From contig OX328103.1 in the NCBI GenBank assembly GCA_946811185.2, positions 25,402,172-25,466,171 of the forward strand: a DNA stretch of 64,000 nt. Reading direction: 5' to 3'. Shown piece after piece: positions 20,851 to 31,739 of this stretch. Made by a program: the position numbers and the translations under genes. The DNA is from Hippopus hippopus. Lineage: Eukaryota; Mollusca; Bivalvia; Cardiida; Cardiidae. The notes below the pieces were generated by a model that was given only the letters and a program-made list of their open reading frames with translations, did no database searches and was not told the DNA's origin. The first letter of the stretch is position 1, and each line of letters opens with the position of its first letter.

Positions 20851-21053
20851 TAACCCTTTACCACTCTATCCAGAGTTTTAACGACCATGAGAAAGAAGCC
20901 TTTTGAAAACATTTTGGGAAAAGGAGAAAATGCTGGTAACCCACATTTTCTCCTTTTCCACAAAATGTTTTCTATCCTATCAGACAAATTCTTTTTTGTG
21001 TGCCACGTATAAATTGGGACAAGTCTAAATCTTTGTTGTGTGGTAAGGAGATA
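20850..21053 (+). mobile_element. TTAA-hairpin copy, forward, shortened right arm
   Basis: TTAACCCTTTACCACTCTAT to GTGTGGTAAGGAGATAA. Confidence 0.72.
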
Positions 21054-21086
21054 ATACATTGCCTTTTTCCGTTTGCCACAGTGTTT

Positions 21087-21315
21087 TAACTCTTTACCAA
21101 ATGACAAAATTTTGGACTAGTCCAAATCAAAATTAATTGTAGACAACAAATATAGTTTTTCTCAAATGGTGAAAAAATGTCTATGAAAGACTAGAAAACA
21201 GTGTGGGAAAAGGAGAAAATGCTGGTTACCAGCATTTTCTCCTTTTCTCACAATATTTTCAAAAGCCTTCTTCCTTAGAGTCATTAAAAGTCGGGATTGA
21301 GCGCTAAAGAGCCAA
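21087..21315 (-). mobile_element. TTAA-hairpin copy, reverse
   Basis: TAACTCTTTACCAAATGACA to GCGCTAAAGAGCCAA. The palindrome is nearly perfect. Confidence 0.8.
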
Positions 21316-21497
21316 TAGCCTTTATGCCAAAGACTGTACAAAGACTGGAATATTTGGTGAAGGGTTCTGATCAACAGAACTGGTGTCTGCTTCCCATTTT
21401 TCATTGTCACACTGCACTGTCATCTTCCTGTATCATAACAATGTACAATACAGTAATCACTCATTCCTACTGATAAAACAACATTTTATCTATTCAT

Positions 21498-21610
21498 TAA
21501 CACTTTACCAGATAACGAACCTTTAGACGACTAGGTATTCAAAACTGGCCCAACTGATTATTTTGTCAATGAAAGAGTACAAAACAGGGTGGGAGAGGAG
21601 GAAACAAGAC
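21498..21610 (-). mobile_element. TTAA-hairpin left fragment, reverse
   Basis: TTAACACTTTACCAGATAAC then GTACAAAACAGGGTGGGAGA; truncated inside the stem. Confidence 0.5.
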
Positions 21611-22450
21611 ATGCCACTGAGAAGGAAGTGATGCCCTCCAAAAAAGTAACCTTTTCCTGTGAGCTGTGCATATGAACATTGACTATGGACACAACACTTA
21701 CAACATTTTCAGACCTTGCCTTTCACTGTGACTTTTGACCTATGGATACCGTTATTGCGCGCTTCATAGAAGATCTTACATGAGTGTTATGTATTATCAT
21801 TTTTATCAAACAAGTTGACTAAAATTTATGATGTGACCCTTGGCAAGCGTTAAATAGATTTTAGTCAACAAATTTGATAAAGATGGTAATACATGACCAA
21901 GAATGGGAGATTCTATTTATCACATAAAATGAATGACAGACAAAAAATATTCTGCATCATCATCTTTTGCCTATATACTGTTCACAGGTCCTTGTTTACA
22001 GTTTTAGTTCAGTTTCAAGTATGTAAATACACAAGCAGATAGCTCCATGACATTAACACCGAAAGAAGAATAAAACAGGTTCTAGAGGGGGTAAGTGCAA
22101 CTAATTCAGTAATTTGTTGCTTTTAAAAAGTTTTCACTGCATTTCTGTTTTATTAAACATGAAAATCAAAAACTGTCCATGCCTATACGCCTTATTAACG
22201 ATGACGTCATTTTTCGGCAAAAATGGCATAGTAGTTCAAATTCAGCAGGTGCTGTGCTTGGTTTCTCAAGCTTCATGCGCTCATGACTGAAAATTGATCA
22301 GAATCTGAACCCAAAAAACAATAATACACTAGTGTATTATCAAAAAAAAAAAGTCATGGGTTTAATACACTGACAGGGGAGGTTTTATGTGATAAATATT
22401 ATCCATATGTGGTTGACAATTCTGCAGAGTTATACTGAAATTAATTCATA
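21611..22450. other. Piezo intron 3 segment without recognised genes
   Basis: Contains an imperfect inverted pair (AAGTTGACTAAAATTTA near 21805 and TAGATTTTAGTCAACAAATT near 21856) and the small palindrome AATACACTAGTGTATT at 22324-22339. No coding signal. Confidence 0.4.
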
Positions 22451-22559
22451 ATTCAAAAAAGTAGAAGGCTGGACACAAACATTACCGACAAAAACCACAT
22501 TTGAAATTGCTGTAACCTTAACCTTTAAATTAAGGACACAACTTGTGTATGACACATCA

Positions 22560-23410
22560 TTCTAAAGTGGTTAAAATTTAATGCAAGTTCTTTTGATATC
22601 AAGTCATAGGGAAAAGAGTCATGGCCTGGATATGAACAATGACATTTGACCTTGCCATGACCTTGACCTTTAACTTACAGAAATGGTTCTTGTGCGCAAC
22701 ACATGTTGTTGACCATTTTGCAGTTAAATTGAAATTCATTCAAAATTAAAAGTGTAACAGGCAAGAAAGGAACACAACCCAAAAGTAATTCTCTTTTTAA
22801 TGATATGTGACCTTGCCATGACCTTGAACTTTGACCTACTGACATATGATTCCTAGGTGCAACCTATTGTATATAATTATTTGGTTGACAATTTCACAAA
22901 GTCATACTGAAATTAATTCATGATTAAAAAAATTACAGGCTGGATACAAACATTTTTACCTAAAAACACTTTTGACCTTGCTGTGACCTTGACCTTTAAC
23001 CTATAGATATGACTCCTGCACATGACATACCAACTTGATAGGTTAACATTTATGTAAAAAAGATCTGAAATTAAGGAATACGGAAAAAGATATGGCCTGG
23101 ACACGGAAACAGACATTTGACCTTGCCCTGACCTTGACCATTGAACTATGTACATGATTTTTCTGCAGGCTACATTGTCTTTATGTGGTTGACAATTCTA
23201 CACATTTGCACTGAAATTCATTCATAATTGAAAAAGTTACAGGCCGGACAGGAACATGACTGCCAAAAATTCCTCGTTTTAAACTTATTTGACCTTACAA
23301 CAACCTTGACCTTTGACCTACTGAAATGTTTTTATTTTTTTAATCTGGGACATGTCATTTTAAGTGGTTAACAATTCTGCAAGGTAATACTGAATTTCAC
23401 AACGATTCAA
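22560..23410. repeat. Tandem ~165-bp repeat with TGACCTTGACCTTTGACC cores
   Basis: Five units, each with a GACCTTGCC-TGACCTTGACC core near 22657, 22807, 22977, 23118 and 23287 and a shared lead (GTTGACAATTCTGCA, GAAATTCATTCATAATT). The unit at 23307-23319 contains TGACCTTTGACCT, a perfect DR1 arrangement of AGGTCA half-sites. Confidence 0.75.
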
Positions 23411-23782
23411 GGGCTACTTCGAAAACAGCCAAGTTAAAAAAACTTGTGGCAAACAGAGAAAACTGCTCAAAGTACAAGTTATTTTTCCATCGACCAGAAT
23501 GCTTTCAAATAGTGTCTGCTCCAAGAGAAAAAAAGCTTTCAGCTGGTCATCAATAAATTATTGTCTTTTGACAAAACTACTATGATGTAATGATATATTA
23601 AATCAGAGCGCCTGCCACTGGGGAATTATGTAAATATCACAAACCAGCTACTTAGTATCCAGTACCCATGAGACTAACTAAATATCAGAAAACAATCTTG
23701 TCAAATCAGTAAGCAGCCATGCAAACAGTTTGACAAAAGCTAAATTACTGAAAATGAATTGATATTTAGTCTGACATTCAAA

Positions 23783-25160
23783 ACAAGAGGGCCATGATGG
23801 CCCTGAAGTCGCTCACCTGAGTCTTTTGACCAAGCATGACCCATTTTCAATCTCTTTCAAGATATTATGACAAACATTTATTATGACCTAGTTTTTGATC
23901 CAAATGACCCATTTTGGAACTTGTCTGAGATATCATCAAGACAAACATTCTGATCAACATTCAAGAGAATTGGACTGAAAATGTGACCTGTAGAGCCTAC
24001 ACAAGGTTTTTCTAAGATTTGACCTAGTGACCTAGTTTTTGACCCGACATGACCAATTTTCAATCTTGTCCGAGATATCATCAAGACAAACAATCTGACC
24101 AACTTTCAAGAGTTTTAGACAAAAAAATGTGGCCTCTAGAGCATACAAAAGGTTTTTCTAATATTTGACCTAGTGACCTAGTTTTTGACCCGACATGACC
24201 CATTTTCTAACTTGTCATACATATCATCAAGACAAACATTCTATTCAACTTTCAAGAGTTTTTGACTGTCCAAGATATCAATCAAGACAAACATTCTGAC
24301 CAACTTTCAAGAGTTTTGGACAAAAAATGTGGCCTCTATAGCGTACAAAAGGTTTATGTAAGATTTGACCTATTGACCTAGTTTTTGACCCGACATCTCC
24401 TCCAAGATATCATCAAGACAAACATTCTGTTCAACTTTCAAGAGTTTTGGACTGAAAATGTGGCCTCTGGAGCACACACAAGGTTTTTCTAAGATTTGAC
24501 CTAGTGACCTAGTTTTTGACCCAACATGACCCATTTTCAAACATGTCTGAGATATTATCAAGACAAACATTCTGACCAACTTTCATGAGTATTGCACTGA
24601 AAATGTGGCCTCAAGAGCGTACAAAAGGTTTTTCTAAGATTTGACCTAGTGATCTAGCTTTTGACCTGACATGACCCATTTTCTAACTCTATCAAGATAT
24701 TATCAAGACAAGCATTCTGACAAACTTTCAGGAGTTTTGGACCAAAAATGTGGCCTCTAGAGTGTACACAAGGTTTTTCTAAGATTTGACCTAGTGTCCT
24801 AGTTTTTGACCCGACATGACCCATTTTTGAACTGGTTCAAGATATGATAGAGACAAACATTCTGACCAACTTTCAAGAGTATTGGATGGAAAATGTGGCC
24901 TCTAGAGTGTACACAAGGTTTTTCTATGATTTGACCTAGTGACCTAGTTTTTGACCCGATATAACCCATTTTTTTCAAACTCGTCCGAGATATCATCTAG
25001 ACAAACAATCTGACCAAGTTTCATAAGTATCGGACAAAAAATGTGGCCTCTAGAGCATACACAAGGTAAAAGTTAACGACGAATGACGGACAACGCACGA
25101 TGGACACAGCAGGATCTCAAAAGCTCACCATGAGCACTACGTGCTCAAGTGAGCTAAAAA
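23783..25160 (+). mobile_element. Helitron/INE-like ('pearl'-type) element with tandem core
   Basis: 5' end ACAAGAGGGCCATGATGGCC, about eight tandem ~150-bp units (TTTTTGACCCGACATGACCC, TCATCAAGACAAACATTCTG, AATGTGGCCTCTAGAGC), then GACGAATGACGGACAACG and the 3' end GAGCACTACGTGCTC-AAGTGAG-CTAAAAA. Seen: a 6-bp stem 7 bp before CTAA. Known: a hairpin just before CTRR marks Helitron 3' ends, and bivalve 'pearl' elements carry ~160-bp tandem cores. No Rep/helicase, so non-autonomous. Confidence 0.75.
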
Positions 25161-25275
25161 GACCCTAGATACCGCATTTTAATGGCTACCTATAAGATGT
25201 ATATCTTGTAATTATCAAATTCGACTGTATATTCTGTAATGCTGATGTCGAAAAACTATTGTTATTTATCTCTCT

Positions 25276-25481
25276 CTACCAAACAAGCCCTTGTATTAAA
25301 GATCCTTTGGAAGAACAATTCTAAAACATTGTGGGCAAAAAAGAAAAAGTGGTAACCAGCATTTTCTTCTGCGCCCACAAGGTTTTCAATCTGTTCCAAT
25401 CCCATTCACTGATTTGCATATACCTGGTTGTCTGCAAAACTCTCAATTTTCAGGACTCTAAAACTTTGTCATTGGATAGAA
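25276..25481 (+). mobile_element. TTAA-hairpin copy, forward, worn
   Basis: TACCAAACAAGCCCTTGTAT to TTGGATAGAAAA. A second right-half fragment follows at 25482-25634, ending CAACAGAGTTAA. Confidence 0.6.
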
Positions 25482-25800
25482 AACTGGAAAGTAGCATTTT
25501 CTCTTTCCCTAAAAATGGTTTTATCCTTACATAGACAAATCACATCTTTACAACTACATGTAATAATATTCAGTCATCTGCAAATGCTTTTAGTTTTGAA
25601 AGGTCCAAATTTTGTCCTTTGGCAACAGAGTTAACACACTATAAGGATCTCCCTAGATAGTAATGAGTGTCAAATAAAAACAGCAGCCACAATACAATCA
25701 AAGAGATGAAAAGAAATATGATGAAACCATGTCCACTGGGACTCGTGCCTCAGCCAGTTATTTTCTGATGATTACTAGTAATTAATACATGTACATCCAC

Positions 25801-26015
25801 GTAACCCTTCACAATACAACAAAATTTTAGACTGGTCCAAATTCAAGGCATTTGCAGACAACAAATTTATCATTGCCCAAACGTTGGAATTTGCTTTAGA
25901 AAGAACAGAAAACTTTGTGGGAAAAGCTGAAAATGCTGGTTACCAGCATTTTCTCCTTTTCCAACAATGTTTTGAAAAGGCATCTTTCCCAGGGTTGTTG
26001 AAATGCAAAATGGTC
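25801..26015 (-). mobile_element. TTAA-hairpin copy, reverse, right end lost
   Basis: TAACCCTTCACAATACAACA. The stem is good with a GGTTACC centre; it stops at GGGTTGTTGAAATGC. Confidence 0.72.
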
Positions 26016-26099
26016 AAGTGGTCATTGTGGTCAAAGTTGTTGATACAGGACACAGGATGATCACCGAAGCTCAACTTCAGTGTGAAGTGCTAAGATAGT

Positions 26100-26305
26100 T
26101 GTATAGTTTTTTACACCGCCTTCAACATTATTTCAGTTATATCAAAGCAACAGCTTACATATTCATGTACGTCCTTGGTTTTGGCTGTACAAGGATAGGA
26201 CTCTGAGGTGTCTTTCCCAAGGACACTCCAACAAAGGGGACTGTACATCCATTGAGGCTTGAACCCAGAGCATCCAGGTTGCAAGTCCTAACTTTTAGTA
26301 ATGAG
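26100..26305 (-). mobile_element. tRNA-derived SINE, minus strand
   Basis: CACCGCCTTCAACATTATTT ... GTCCTTGGTTTTGGCTGTAC ... GGCTTGAACCCAGAGCATCC (complement of a B box). Confidence 0.68.
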
Positions 26306-26366
26306 CTATGAAGGACCTAGTGCTAGGTCAGATGGATGCAATCATGAAATACAGTGAAACCATCTG

Positions 26367-26553
26367 AACTCTTTACCAGATGACAAAATTTTAGATTCAT
26401 CCATATTAAAAGCCTCTGTAGACGACAAATTATATGTAGCTCAAGTGATGGTAACTGTCTGTGAAAGTGTAGAAAACCTTGTTGGAAAAAAGAGAAATGC
26501 TGGTTACCAATTTTCCACAATGTTTTCCAAAGTATTCTTCTCTAAGTTCTTTA
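26367..26553 (-). mobile_element. TTAA-hairpin copy, reverse, right end lost
   Basis: GAACTCTTTACCAGATGACA; the right stem is partly deleted (GGTTACCAATTTTCCAC). Confidence 0.65.
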
Positions 26554-26766
26554 AAACATTTCCAAAGATCTTTTTTCTCTCATGCATTAGATCCGTTTTG
26601 AAAATATTGTGGAAATAACACAAAGGCCCATTTTGAGCAATTTCTCCTTGTGCCGAAATATTTCCATTGTAAGTATCTATTCAACCCTACTTTGAGCTGA
26701 TTACTCATATTTTACAAGAATCTGTTCAAGGTCATCTGCTATAAACTTGTTGAAGGAAGTAATGAG

Positions 26767-26993
26767 TTAACCCTTCACCATACAATCCCAAGTTTTAATG
26801 ACCCTGAGAAAAAGCCTTTTGAAAACACTGTGAGAAAAGCAGAAGATGTTGATAACCAGCATTTTCTCCTTTTCCCTCAATGTTTTCTATCCTTTCAATG
26901 ATTGAAATCATCATTTTGGCCACATTTAAGTTGTTGTCTATCAATGCTTTCAATTTCGACAAGTCTAAAATTTTGTTGTTTAGAAAGAGTTAA
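26767..26993 (+). mobile_element. TTAA-hairpin copy, forward
   Basis: TTAACCCTTCACCATACAAT to TTTAGAAAGAGTTAA. Its right TTAA is also the left TTAA of the next copy. Confidence 0.78.
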
Positions 26994-27218
26994 CCCTTTG
27001 CCACATCATCCAGACTTAAAATGACCCTGACGAAAAAGCCTTTTGAAAACATTGTGGAAAAAGAAGAAAATGCTGGTAACCAGAATTTTCTCCTTTTCCC
27101 ACAATGTTTTCTACCCTTTCAAAGATTGAAATCATCATCTGGGCCATATTAAATTTGTTGTCTGCAAATGCTTTCAATCTGGACAAACCTAAAACTTTGT
27201 CGTTTGGTAGTGGGTTAA
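26990..27218 (+). mobile_element. TTAA-hairpin copy, forward, head-to-tail with previous
   Basis: TTAACCCTTTGCCACATCAT to GGTAGTGGGTTAA, sharing TTAA at 26990-26993. Confidence 0.82.
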
Positions 27219-27293
27219 GACAGAGACCAGGAAATCCTTCAAAATTATCTAATAATTTGCATTACCAGAAGAGCCACTCAAGCACTCAAGGCC

Positions 27294-27524
27294 TTAACTC
27301 TTAACCAAAAGACAAAATTTTAGACTAGTCCAAATTCAAAGCAATTCCAGACTGCAAAATAAAGGTGACTCAAAAATTGAATTTCTCTTTGGGTAGGGTA
27401 AAAAAAAAATTGTGGGAAAAGGAGAAAATGCTGGTTACCAGCATTTTCTTCTTTTCTCACAATATTTTCAGAAGGCTTTTTCTTCAGGGTCATTGAAACT
27501 TTTGATTGTGTGGTAATGGGTGAA
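27294..27524 (-). mobile_element. TTAA-hairpin copy, reverse
   Basis: TTAACTCTTAACCAAAAGAC to GTGGTAATGGGTGAA, with an A-run in the left stem. It abuts the next copy at TGAA. Confidence 0.78.
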
Positions 27525-27706
27525 CACTTCACCACACAATTCTGAGCTTCAATTGAAGACTGGATTCTAGCATTTTCTTTCTTTTCCACAATGTTTTCCA
27601 CCCTTTCAAAGACAAAATATATAATTTGATCCACACTCAATTTGTTGTCTGTAAATGTCTTCGATTTGGAAAAGTCTAAAATTTTGTTGTGTGGTGAATA
27701 TATGTG
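27521..27706 (+). mobile_element. TTAA-hairpin copy, forward, left stem deleted
   Basis: TGAACACTTCACCACACAAT, then directly CATTTTCTTTCTTTTCCACA and the right arm to GTGTGGTGAA. Confidence 0.65.
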
Positions 27707-27744
27707 TAAATTCATATATATTGATAATATTGATAAGGTCATTA

Positions 27745-27875
27745 ACTTGGTTACCAGACCACAAAAACTTAAGTGTTCCCAGTCAAAAAATGAAATAGGG
27801 CTAAAAATTAATGATGTGATTTGTTTAAGATAGGTTAGAAAACCTTGTGGCAAAAAGAGAAAATGCTGGACATAA
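27745..27875 (-). mobile_element. TTAA-hairpin left half, reverse
   Basis: ACTTGGTTACCAGACCACAA, GGTTAGAAAACCTTGTGGCA, AGAAAATGCTGG, then unrelated sequence. Confidence 0.55.
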
Positions 27876-28069
27876 CATGTTGCAAAACAGCTTCAGAAAT
27901 GATGCCCTTTTATTATAACAGCAGTATTTCGGCGCGGCAAGAGTAAATTTTTCGTTTCGGGACTTTTTCACTGTTCATTTTTACGCAGGGACTGTCATGC
28001 ATCGAGTCTGAATTTATTTGGGATCTGAAAAAAAATAAGCATGAATGCTGCAATCCAGCATCCTAGAAA

Positions 28070-28290
28070 AGGCACTGCCAGACAATCCCTTATTTATACT
28101 TACCTGAGTCAAAAGGGTATTAAAAACATTGCAGGAAAGAGAGAAGGTACTAGTAACCAGGATTTTGTCTTTCTCTGAGCATGTTTTGGCCCTTTCGAAG
28201 ACATATCACATCATTTGAGTCAAATTTTGTTGTCTGTATATACATATGAAATGGGTGCCTTAAATTTTGCTATCTTGTAAAGAATTAACT
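28070..28290 (+). mobile_element. TTAA-hairpin copy, forward, strongly diverged
   Basis: CCAGACAATCCCTTATTTAT, then AGGTACTAGTAACCAGGATT, ending TTGTAAAGAATTAA. Confidence 0.55.
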
Positions 28291-28518
28291 GTTTTTCTCA
28301 CAGCCAGTGGTAACATCTGCAAAATTTCACAAAATGCCAGATGGGAAAGAAAAAATTTAATCATCTCACTATAATATGATTAGTGAACCTTTTTCAAACT
28401 TTTCTCAAAAAGATCTGATAATTCTTATTAATATGTTGAAAGCAGCCAAGACTTTTTATCAAAGAAGTAAAAGTAAATTAAAGACCTTTCTTCACTGGAA
28501 ATGTTTATTCACTCTTCT

Positions 28519-28748
28519 CTATACAACTTATGTTACAATCTCGACTTTTAATCACACTGAGAAAGAAAGCTTTTGAAAACATTGTGAGAAAAGGAGAAAA
28601 TGCTGGTAACCAGCATTTTCTTCTTTTCCCACAATGTTTTCCTGCCTTACCAAAACAAATTCCAATTTTTAAGTCACATTTATTTTGTCGTCTGCAAATG
28701 CTTTCAATTTGGACTAGTTTAAGATTTCGTTGTTTAGTAAAGAGCTAA
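28519..28748 (+). mobile_element. TTAA-hairpin copy, forward
   Basis: TCTATACAACTTATGTTACA to GTTTAGTAAAGAGCTAA. Good stem. Confidence 0.75.
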
Positions 28749-28832
28749 TTTGTTGCCTTCTGAACAAATTTGCAACTAGAAAACTTTGAAATATCCTTGA
28801 GAAATATTGATAACCAACATGAATTAGGTTTG

Positions 28833-28982
28833 ACCCTGGTAGCCAGCATTTTCTCCTTTTCTCACAATGTTTTCTATGCTTTCACAGCCAGATCTCATTT
28901 CTAGTACCACATTTCTTATTTCGTCTGAAAATACCTTCCATTTGGACCAGTCTAACATTATGTCATGTGGGAAAGAGTTAAC
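28833..28982 (+). mobile_element. TTAA-hairpin right half, forward
   Basis: CCTGGTAGCCAGCATTTTCT to GTGGGAAAGAGTTAA; no left arm. Confidence 0.65.
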
Positions 28983-29284
28983 ACATTAATACATGTGTGC
29001 GTGTACACATTGTTACATTGGAAAATATGAACAATAAAATTAATATTGCTCGCTACCAGTAATTTCTCCTTACATTACACTGTTATCAGAAGTGGTCTGC
29101 TGCATGAACAAAGTATCATCTGCAGGAATAATTGGTTAATTGAATACTATATTCTTTTGAACTTTGTATTATTGAAGCAGTTTTTATAAGTTACAATAAT
29201 TCTACTCAGTGGAGCTGTATAAAGTTCATGTTCCGTCTAGTCAATGACATAAACTGGTTTTGTCTTGGTAAACCAAAGGTCAGT

Positions 29285-29430
29285 TTAACCATTTACCAAA
29301 CTAACCTATGTTTTCATGACCCTGACAAAGAAATACGCAAAAAAATTGTGAGAAAACGAGAAAATGCTGGTTACCAGCATTTTCTCCTAATTCCAACAAT
29401 GTTTTCTACCCTTCCAATGGAAAATCATAT
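29285..29430 (+). mobile_element. TTAA-hairpin copy, forward arms, reverse centre, truncated
   Basis: TTAACCATTTACCAAACTAA, centre GGTTACC, right arm cut after CTACCCTTCCAATGG. Confidence 0.65.
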
Positions 29431-29434
29431 TATA

Positions 29435-29600
29435 ATCCAGACAGCAAAATAAATGCAACCCAAAGACTGCAAACTGTTTTTGAAGGATAGAAAACATTGT
29501 GGTAAAAGGAGAAAATGCTGGTTACCAGCATTATCTCCATTTCCCACTATGTCTTCAAACAGCTTCTTTCTCAGGGTTGTTAAAAGTCAGGATTGTGGAG
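29435..29600 (-). mobile_element. TTAA-hairpin copy, reverse, truncated both ends
   Basis: CCAGACAGCAAAATAAATGC to AAAAGTCAGGATTGTGG, then replaced by a SINE. Confidence 0.68.
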
Positions 29601-30140
29601 CCTGGAAGCTCAGGTGGTAGCATACAGAGCTAGTACCCCAAGGCTCATGAGTTAAAATCCCTGTTCTGCCTAGCTCTTTTCAAGAATCAATGATAGTATT
29701 TATAAACACATTGTGATAGGCCTCATTAGTCTCTTACTGCAAAACATTGTTTCGACAATGTTTATGAGAGAAAGCAGCCTGTGGTGAGAGTCGAATGAGT
29801 CCTGTAGTATCGACCAATTGTTATTCCAGTAAAAAGAGTGTGGCTAAGCTGGGATTCAAACTTACAAGCCTGGACCACAAGAATTCTACAGTACTGACTG
29901 AGCTGTCTGCAAGGTACAGGGCTTGAAACCAAGGGGTTGCTCATTCCATGCCCAGCCTTGGTCAACTTCTTACGGGAGGCCGATGACAGTCACTTTGACA
30001 GGATTCATTCCTCTCTCAGCACTAAACAAAATGATTATGTGGCTTGGCAAGAATATTGTGCAAAATACTGATGAAAGGAACTCAAGGAAAGCATGAATAC
30101 CTACACCAGCCAATGCAATATGACTGAAATTTTGTTAAAC
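29601..30140. mobile_element. SINE cluster: plus head, minus head and plus body
   Basis: 29601-29782 is a plus copy (GAAGCTCAGGTGGTAGCATA, GAGTTAAAATCCC). 29818-29912 is a minus-strand tRNA-like head (GGGATTCAAACTTACAAGCC is the complement of its B box). 29913-30136 is a plus body (GGCTTGAAACCAAGGGGTTG ... TGGCTTGGCAAGAATATTGT), which runs flush into the next TTAA-hairpin copy. Confidence 0.65.
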
Positions 30141-30145
30141 CTCAT

Positions 30146-30374
30146 TTAACCCTTTACCACATAATCCAGACTTTTATTGACCCTGAGGGAAAGAACTTTT
30201 GAAAACATTGTGGGAAAAGGAGAAAATGCTGGTAACCAGCATTTTCTTCTTTTCCCTCTATGTTTTATATCCAATCAAAGACAGAAGTCATTATTTGATC
30301 TAAAATTAATTTGTTGTCCACAAATGCTTTCAATTTGGTACAGTCCAAAATTTTGTTGTTTAACAAAGAGTTGA
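30146..30374 (+). mobile_element. TTAA-hairpin copy, forward
   Basis: TTAACCCTTTACCACATAAT to AACAAAGAGTTGA. The palindrome has two mismatches. Confidence 0.82.
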
Positions 30375-30411
30375 CACCCAACAAAGAAAATGACCAAGCT
30401 ACCAGAAGATC

Positions 30412-30960
30412 AAACAAGAGCACTTCATGCAGGTGCCAATACTCTACTGCAAGTGCTTAATTTTCAGTTAAAATTCTAGGTCAAAAAAGGGGCATAACCA
30501 TGTCAAAATACTTTGATGACTTTCTGCCCCTGTTATATGAGTTCCCTTCTTAATAGTTTGCAACTAGTCCAAGTTTAAAGTACATATCTACAGTAATAAC
30601 AGAGATATTACAAAATGTCAAAGTTTTTTGCACAACGACAACTGAGACAACAATGACTATGCCAGGGCTACGAAAATAACTCATCACTTTCTTCGAAAAC
30701 AGCCGAGCTTAAAGAGACTGCATATTTCTTGTAGATGAATCTGAACTTGTACTTTCTGCAAAAGCAGCCTTAGTTCTGCATAGCATGCAAGGGGTTTAAA
30801 AACGTGACTTACAATTTGCAAACAGAAAATCCATCAGGCTTTGTGTCAATAGTGATGGCTGCCAAGATGATGCCATTTTAAAAAATATCGCACAGAGTAC
30901 ATCAAATATCAGAATGAATTTCTGTGGAGTCTGATCTTTATCTGTGCTTTCAGGAAAAGA
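30412..30960 (-). repeat. Distal unit of a tandem duplication containing the exon-3 copy
   Basis: Parallel blocks with 30985-31450: GGGGCATAACCATGTCAAAA versus GGGCATAACTGTGTCAAAAA, GTCCAAGTTTAAAGTACATA versus GTCCAAGTTTGAAGTGAATA, TTTGCACAACGACAAC versus TTTGCACCACGACAAC, GCCGAGCTTAAA versus GCCGAGGTAAAA, then the exon. This copy has about 85 bp extra before the donor. Confidence 0.75.
30813..30941 (-). pseudogene. Decayed tandem copy of Piezo exon 3
   Basis: The DNA here aligns with exon 3 through its 3' half, across the GTAAGTCAC donor and on into the intron. Shared blocks include ATGGC, GTC and TTTG-AACA at equal spacing. In the frame homologous to exon 3 it reads AAITIDTKPDGF (compare TAIATDSEPYG), but it meets a stop upstream and two small insertions shift the frame. 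A different 43-codon frame with phase 1/1 GT-AG ends is open, so use as an odd alternative exon cannot be excluded from sequence. Exon 3 joins exon 4 cleanly without it, so I call it a pseudo-exon. Confidence 0.68.
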
Positions 30961-30984
30961 AAATTTAGTTATATTAAGCACTCT

Positions 30985-31450
30985 AAAGGTGAACAAAAGC
31001 ATTGCATGTAGATGTCAATGCTCGGCTGTGGAGAATGATTTTCATTGAAAATTGTAAGTCAAAGAATGGGCATAACTGTGTCAAAAATACTTTAATAGTT
31101 ATCTGCTCTTGTTGCATAGGTTTCCCTTTTGATGATTAACAACTTGTCCAAGTTTGAAGTGAATATCTTTAGTTGTAACAGATATATTATAAATATCTAA
31201 GCTTTTGCACCACGACAACGCAGACGACAATGATGCAGATGATGACGCCATAGCTATGACAATACTTTGACCTTTCCAGTGGAAATAGCCGAGGTAAAAA
31301 AAGGTGACTTACAGTTTGAGAACATAGACCCATAGGGCTCTGAGTCTGTGGCAATGGCGGTCAAAGTGATGTGGAATACAGCGTGAGCTAATGTCCCCAG
31401 CAACCCCACCACAAAAACTATCCTTAAATATACACCAGTCCCTCCTGAAA
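30985..31450 (-). repeat. Proximal unit of the tandem duplication (functional exon 3)
   Basis: The partner of 30412-30960. The intron part of both units resembles a dispersed repeat with an AGTCCAAGTTTAAAGT core, so the unit may combine an old mobile element and the exon. Confidence 0.72.
31313..31444 (-). CDS. Piezo: Piezo coding exon 3
   Basis: This 132-bp exon is phase 1 at both ends. The acceptor is CTTACCTTTCAG and the donor GTAAGT. It encodes GTGVYLRIVFVVGLLGTLAH, then AVFHITLTAIATDSEPYG and SMFSN, and the final T joins GT of exon 4 to give Cys. This aligns with HTGRLL ... LLGPSC of vertebrate Piezo. It lies in a tandemly duplicated ~550-bp segment whose second, decayed copy is at 30412-30960. 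A degenerate TTAA-hairpin copy starts 32 bp upstream. Confidence 0.92.
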
Positions 31451-31477
31451 GGTAAGACAATAAATGGCAACAAAGCT

Positions 31478-31640
31478 CTTTACCAAACAATCCCATGATT
31501 TACTGAACCTGGAGAAGAAGGATTTTGAAAACATTGTTGGAAAAGGGGTAACCCTACTTTTCACTCCTTTTCCCATATTTTCTTCTCTTTCAAAGTTAAA
31601 TCTCATCATTTGAGCCACATCTAATTTGTTGCCTTTATCT
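31478..31640 (+). mobile_element. TTAA-hairpin copy, forward, worn, next to Piezo exon 3
   Basis: AGCTCTTTACCAAACAATCC to TTGAGCCACATCTAATTTGT. The centre is reduced to GGGGTAACCCTAC. Confidence 0.65.
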
Positions 31641-31739
31641 TATCATATATCATGGCAACTACCAGTAATGCATCTATCAGTGTTTTCCTTCATGGCACTT
31701 ACATGTGTACTTTTTTGAAACTCCTTACAGGACTACAAC

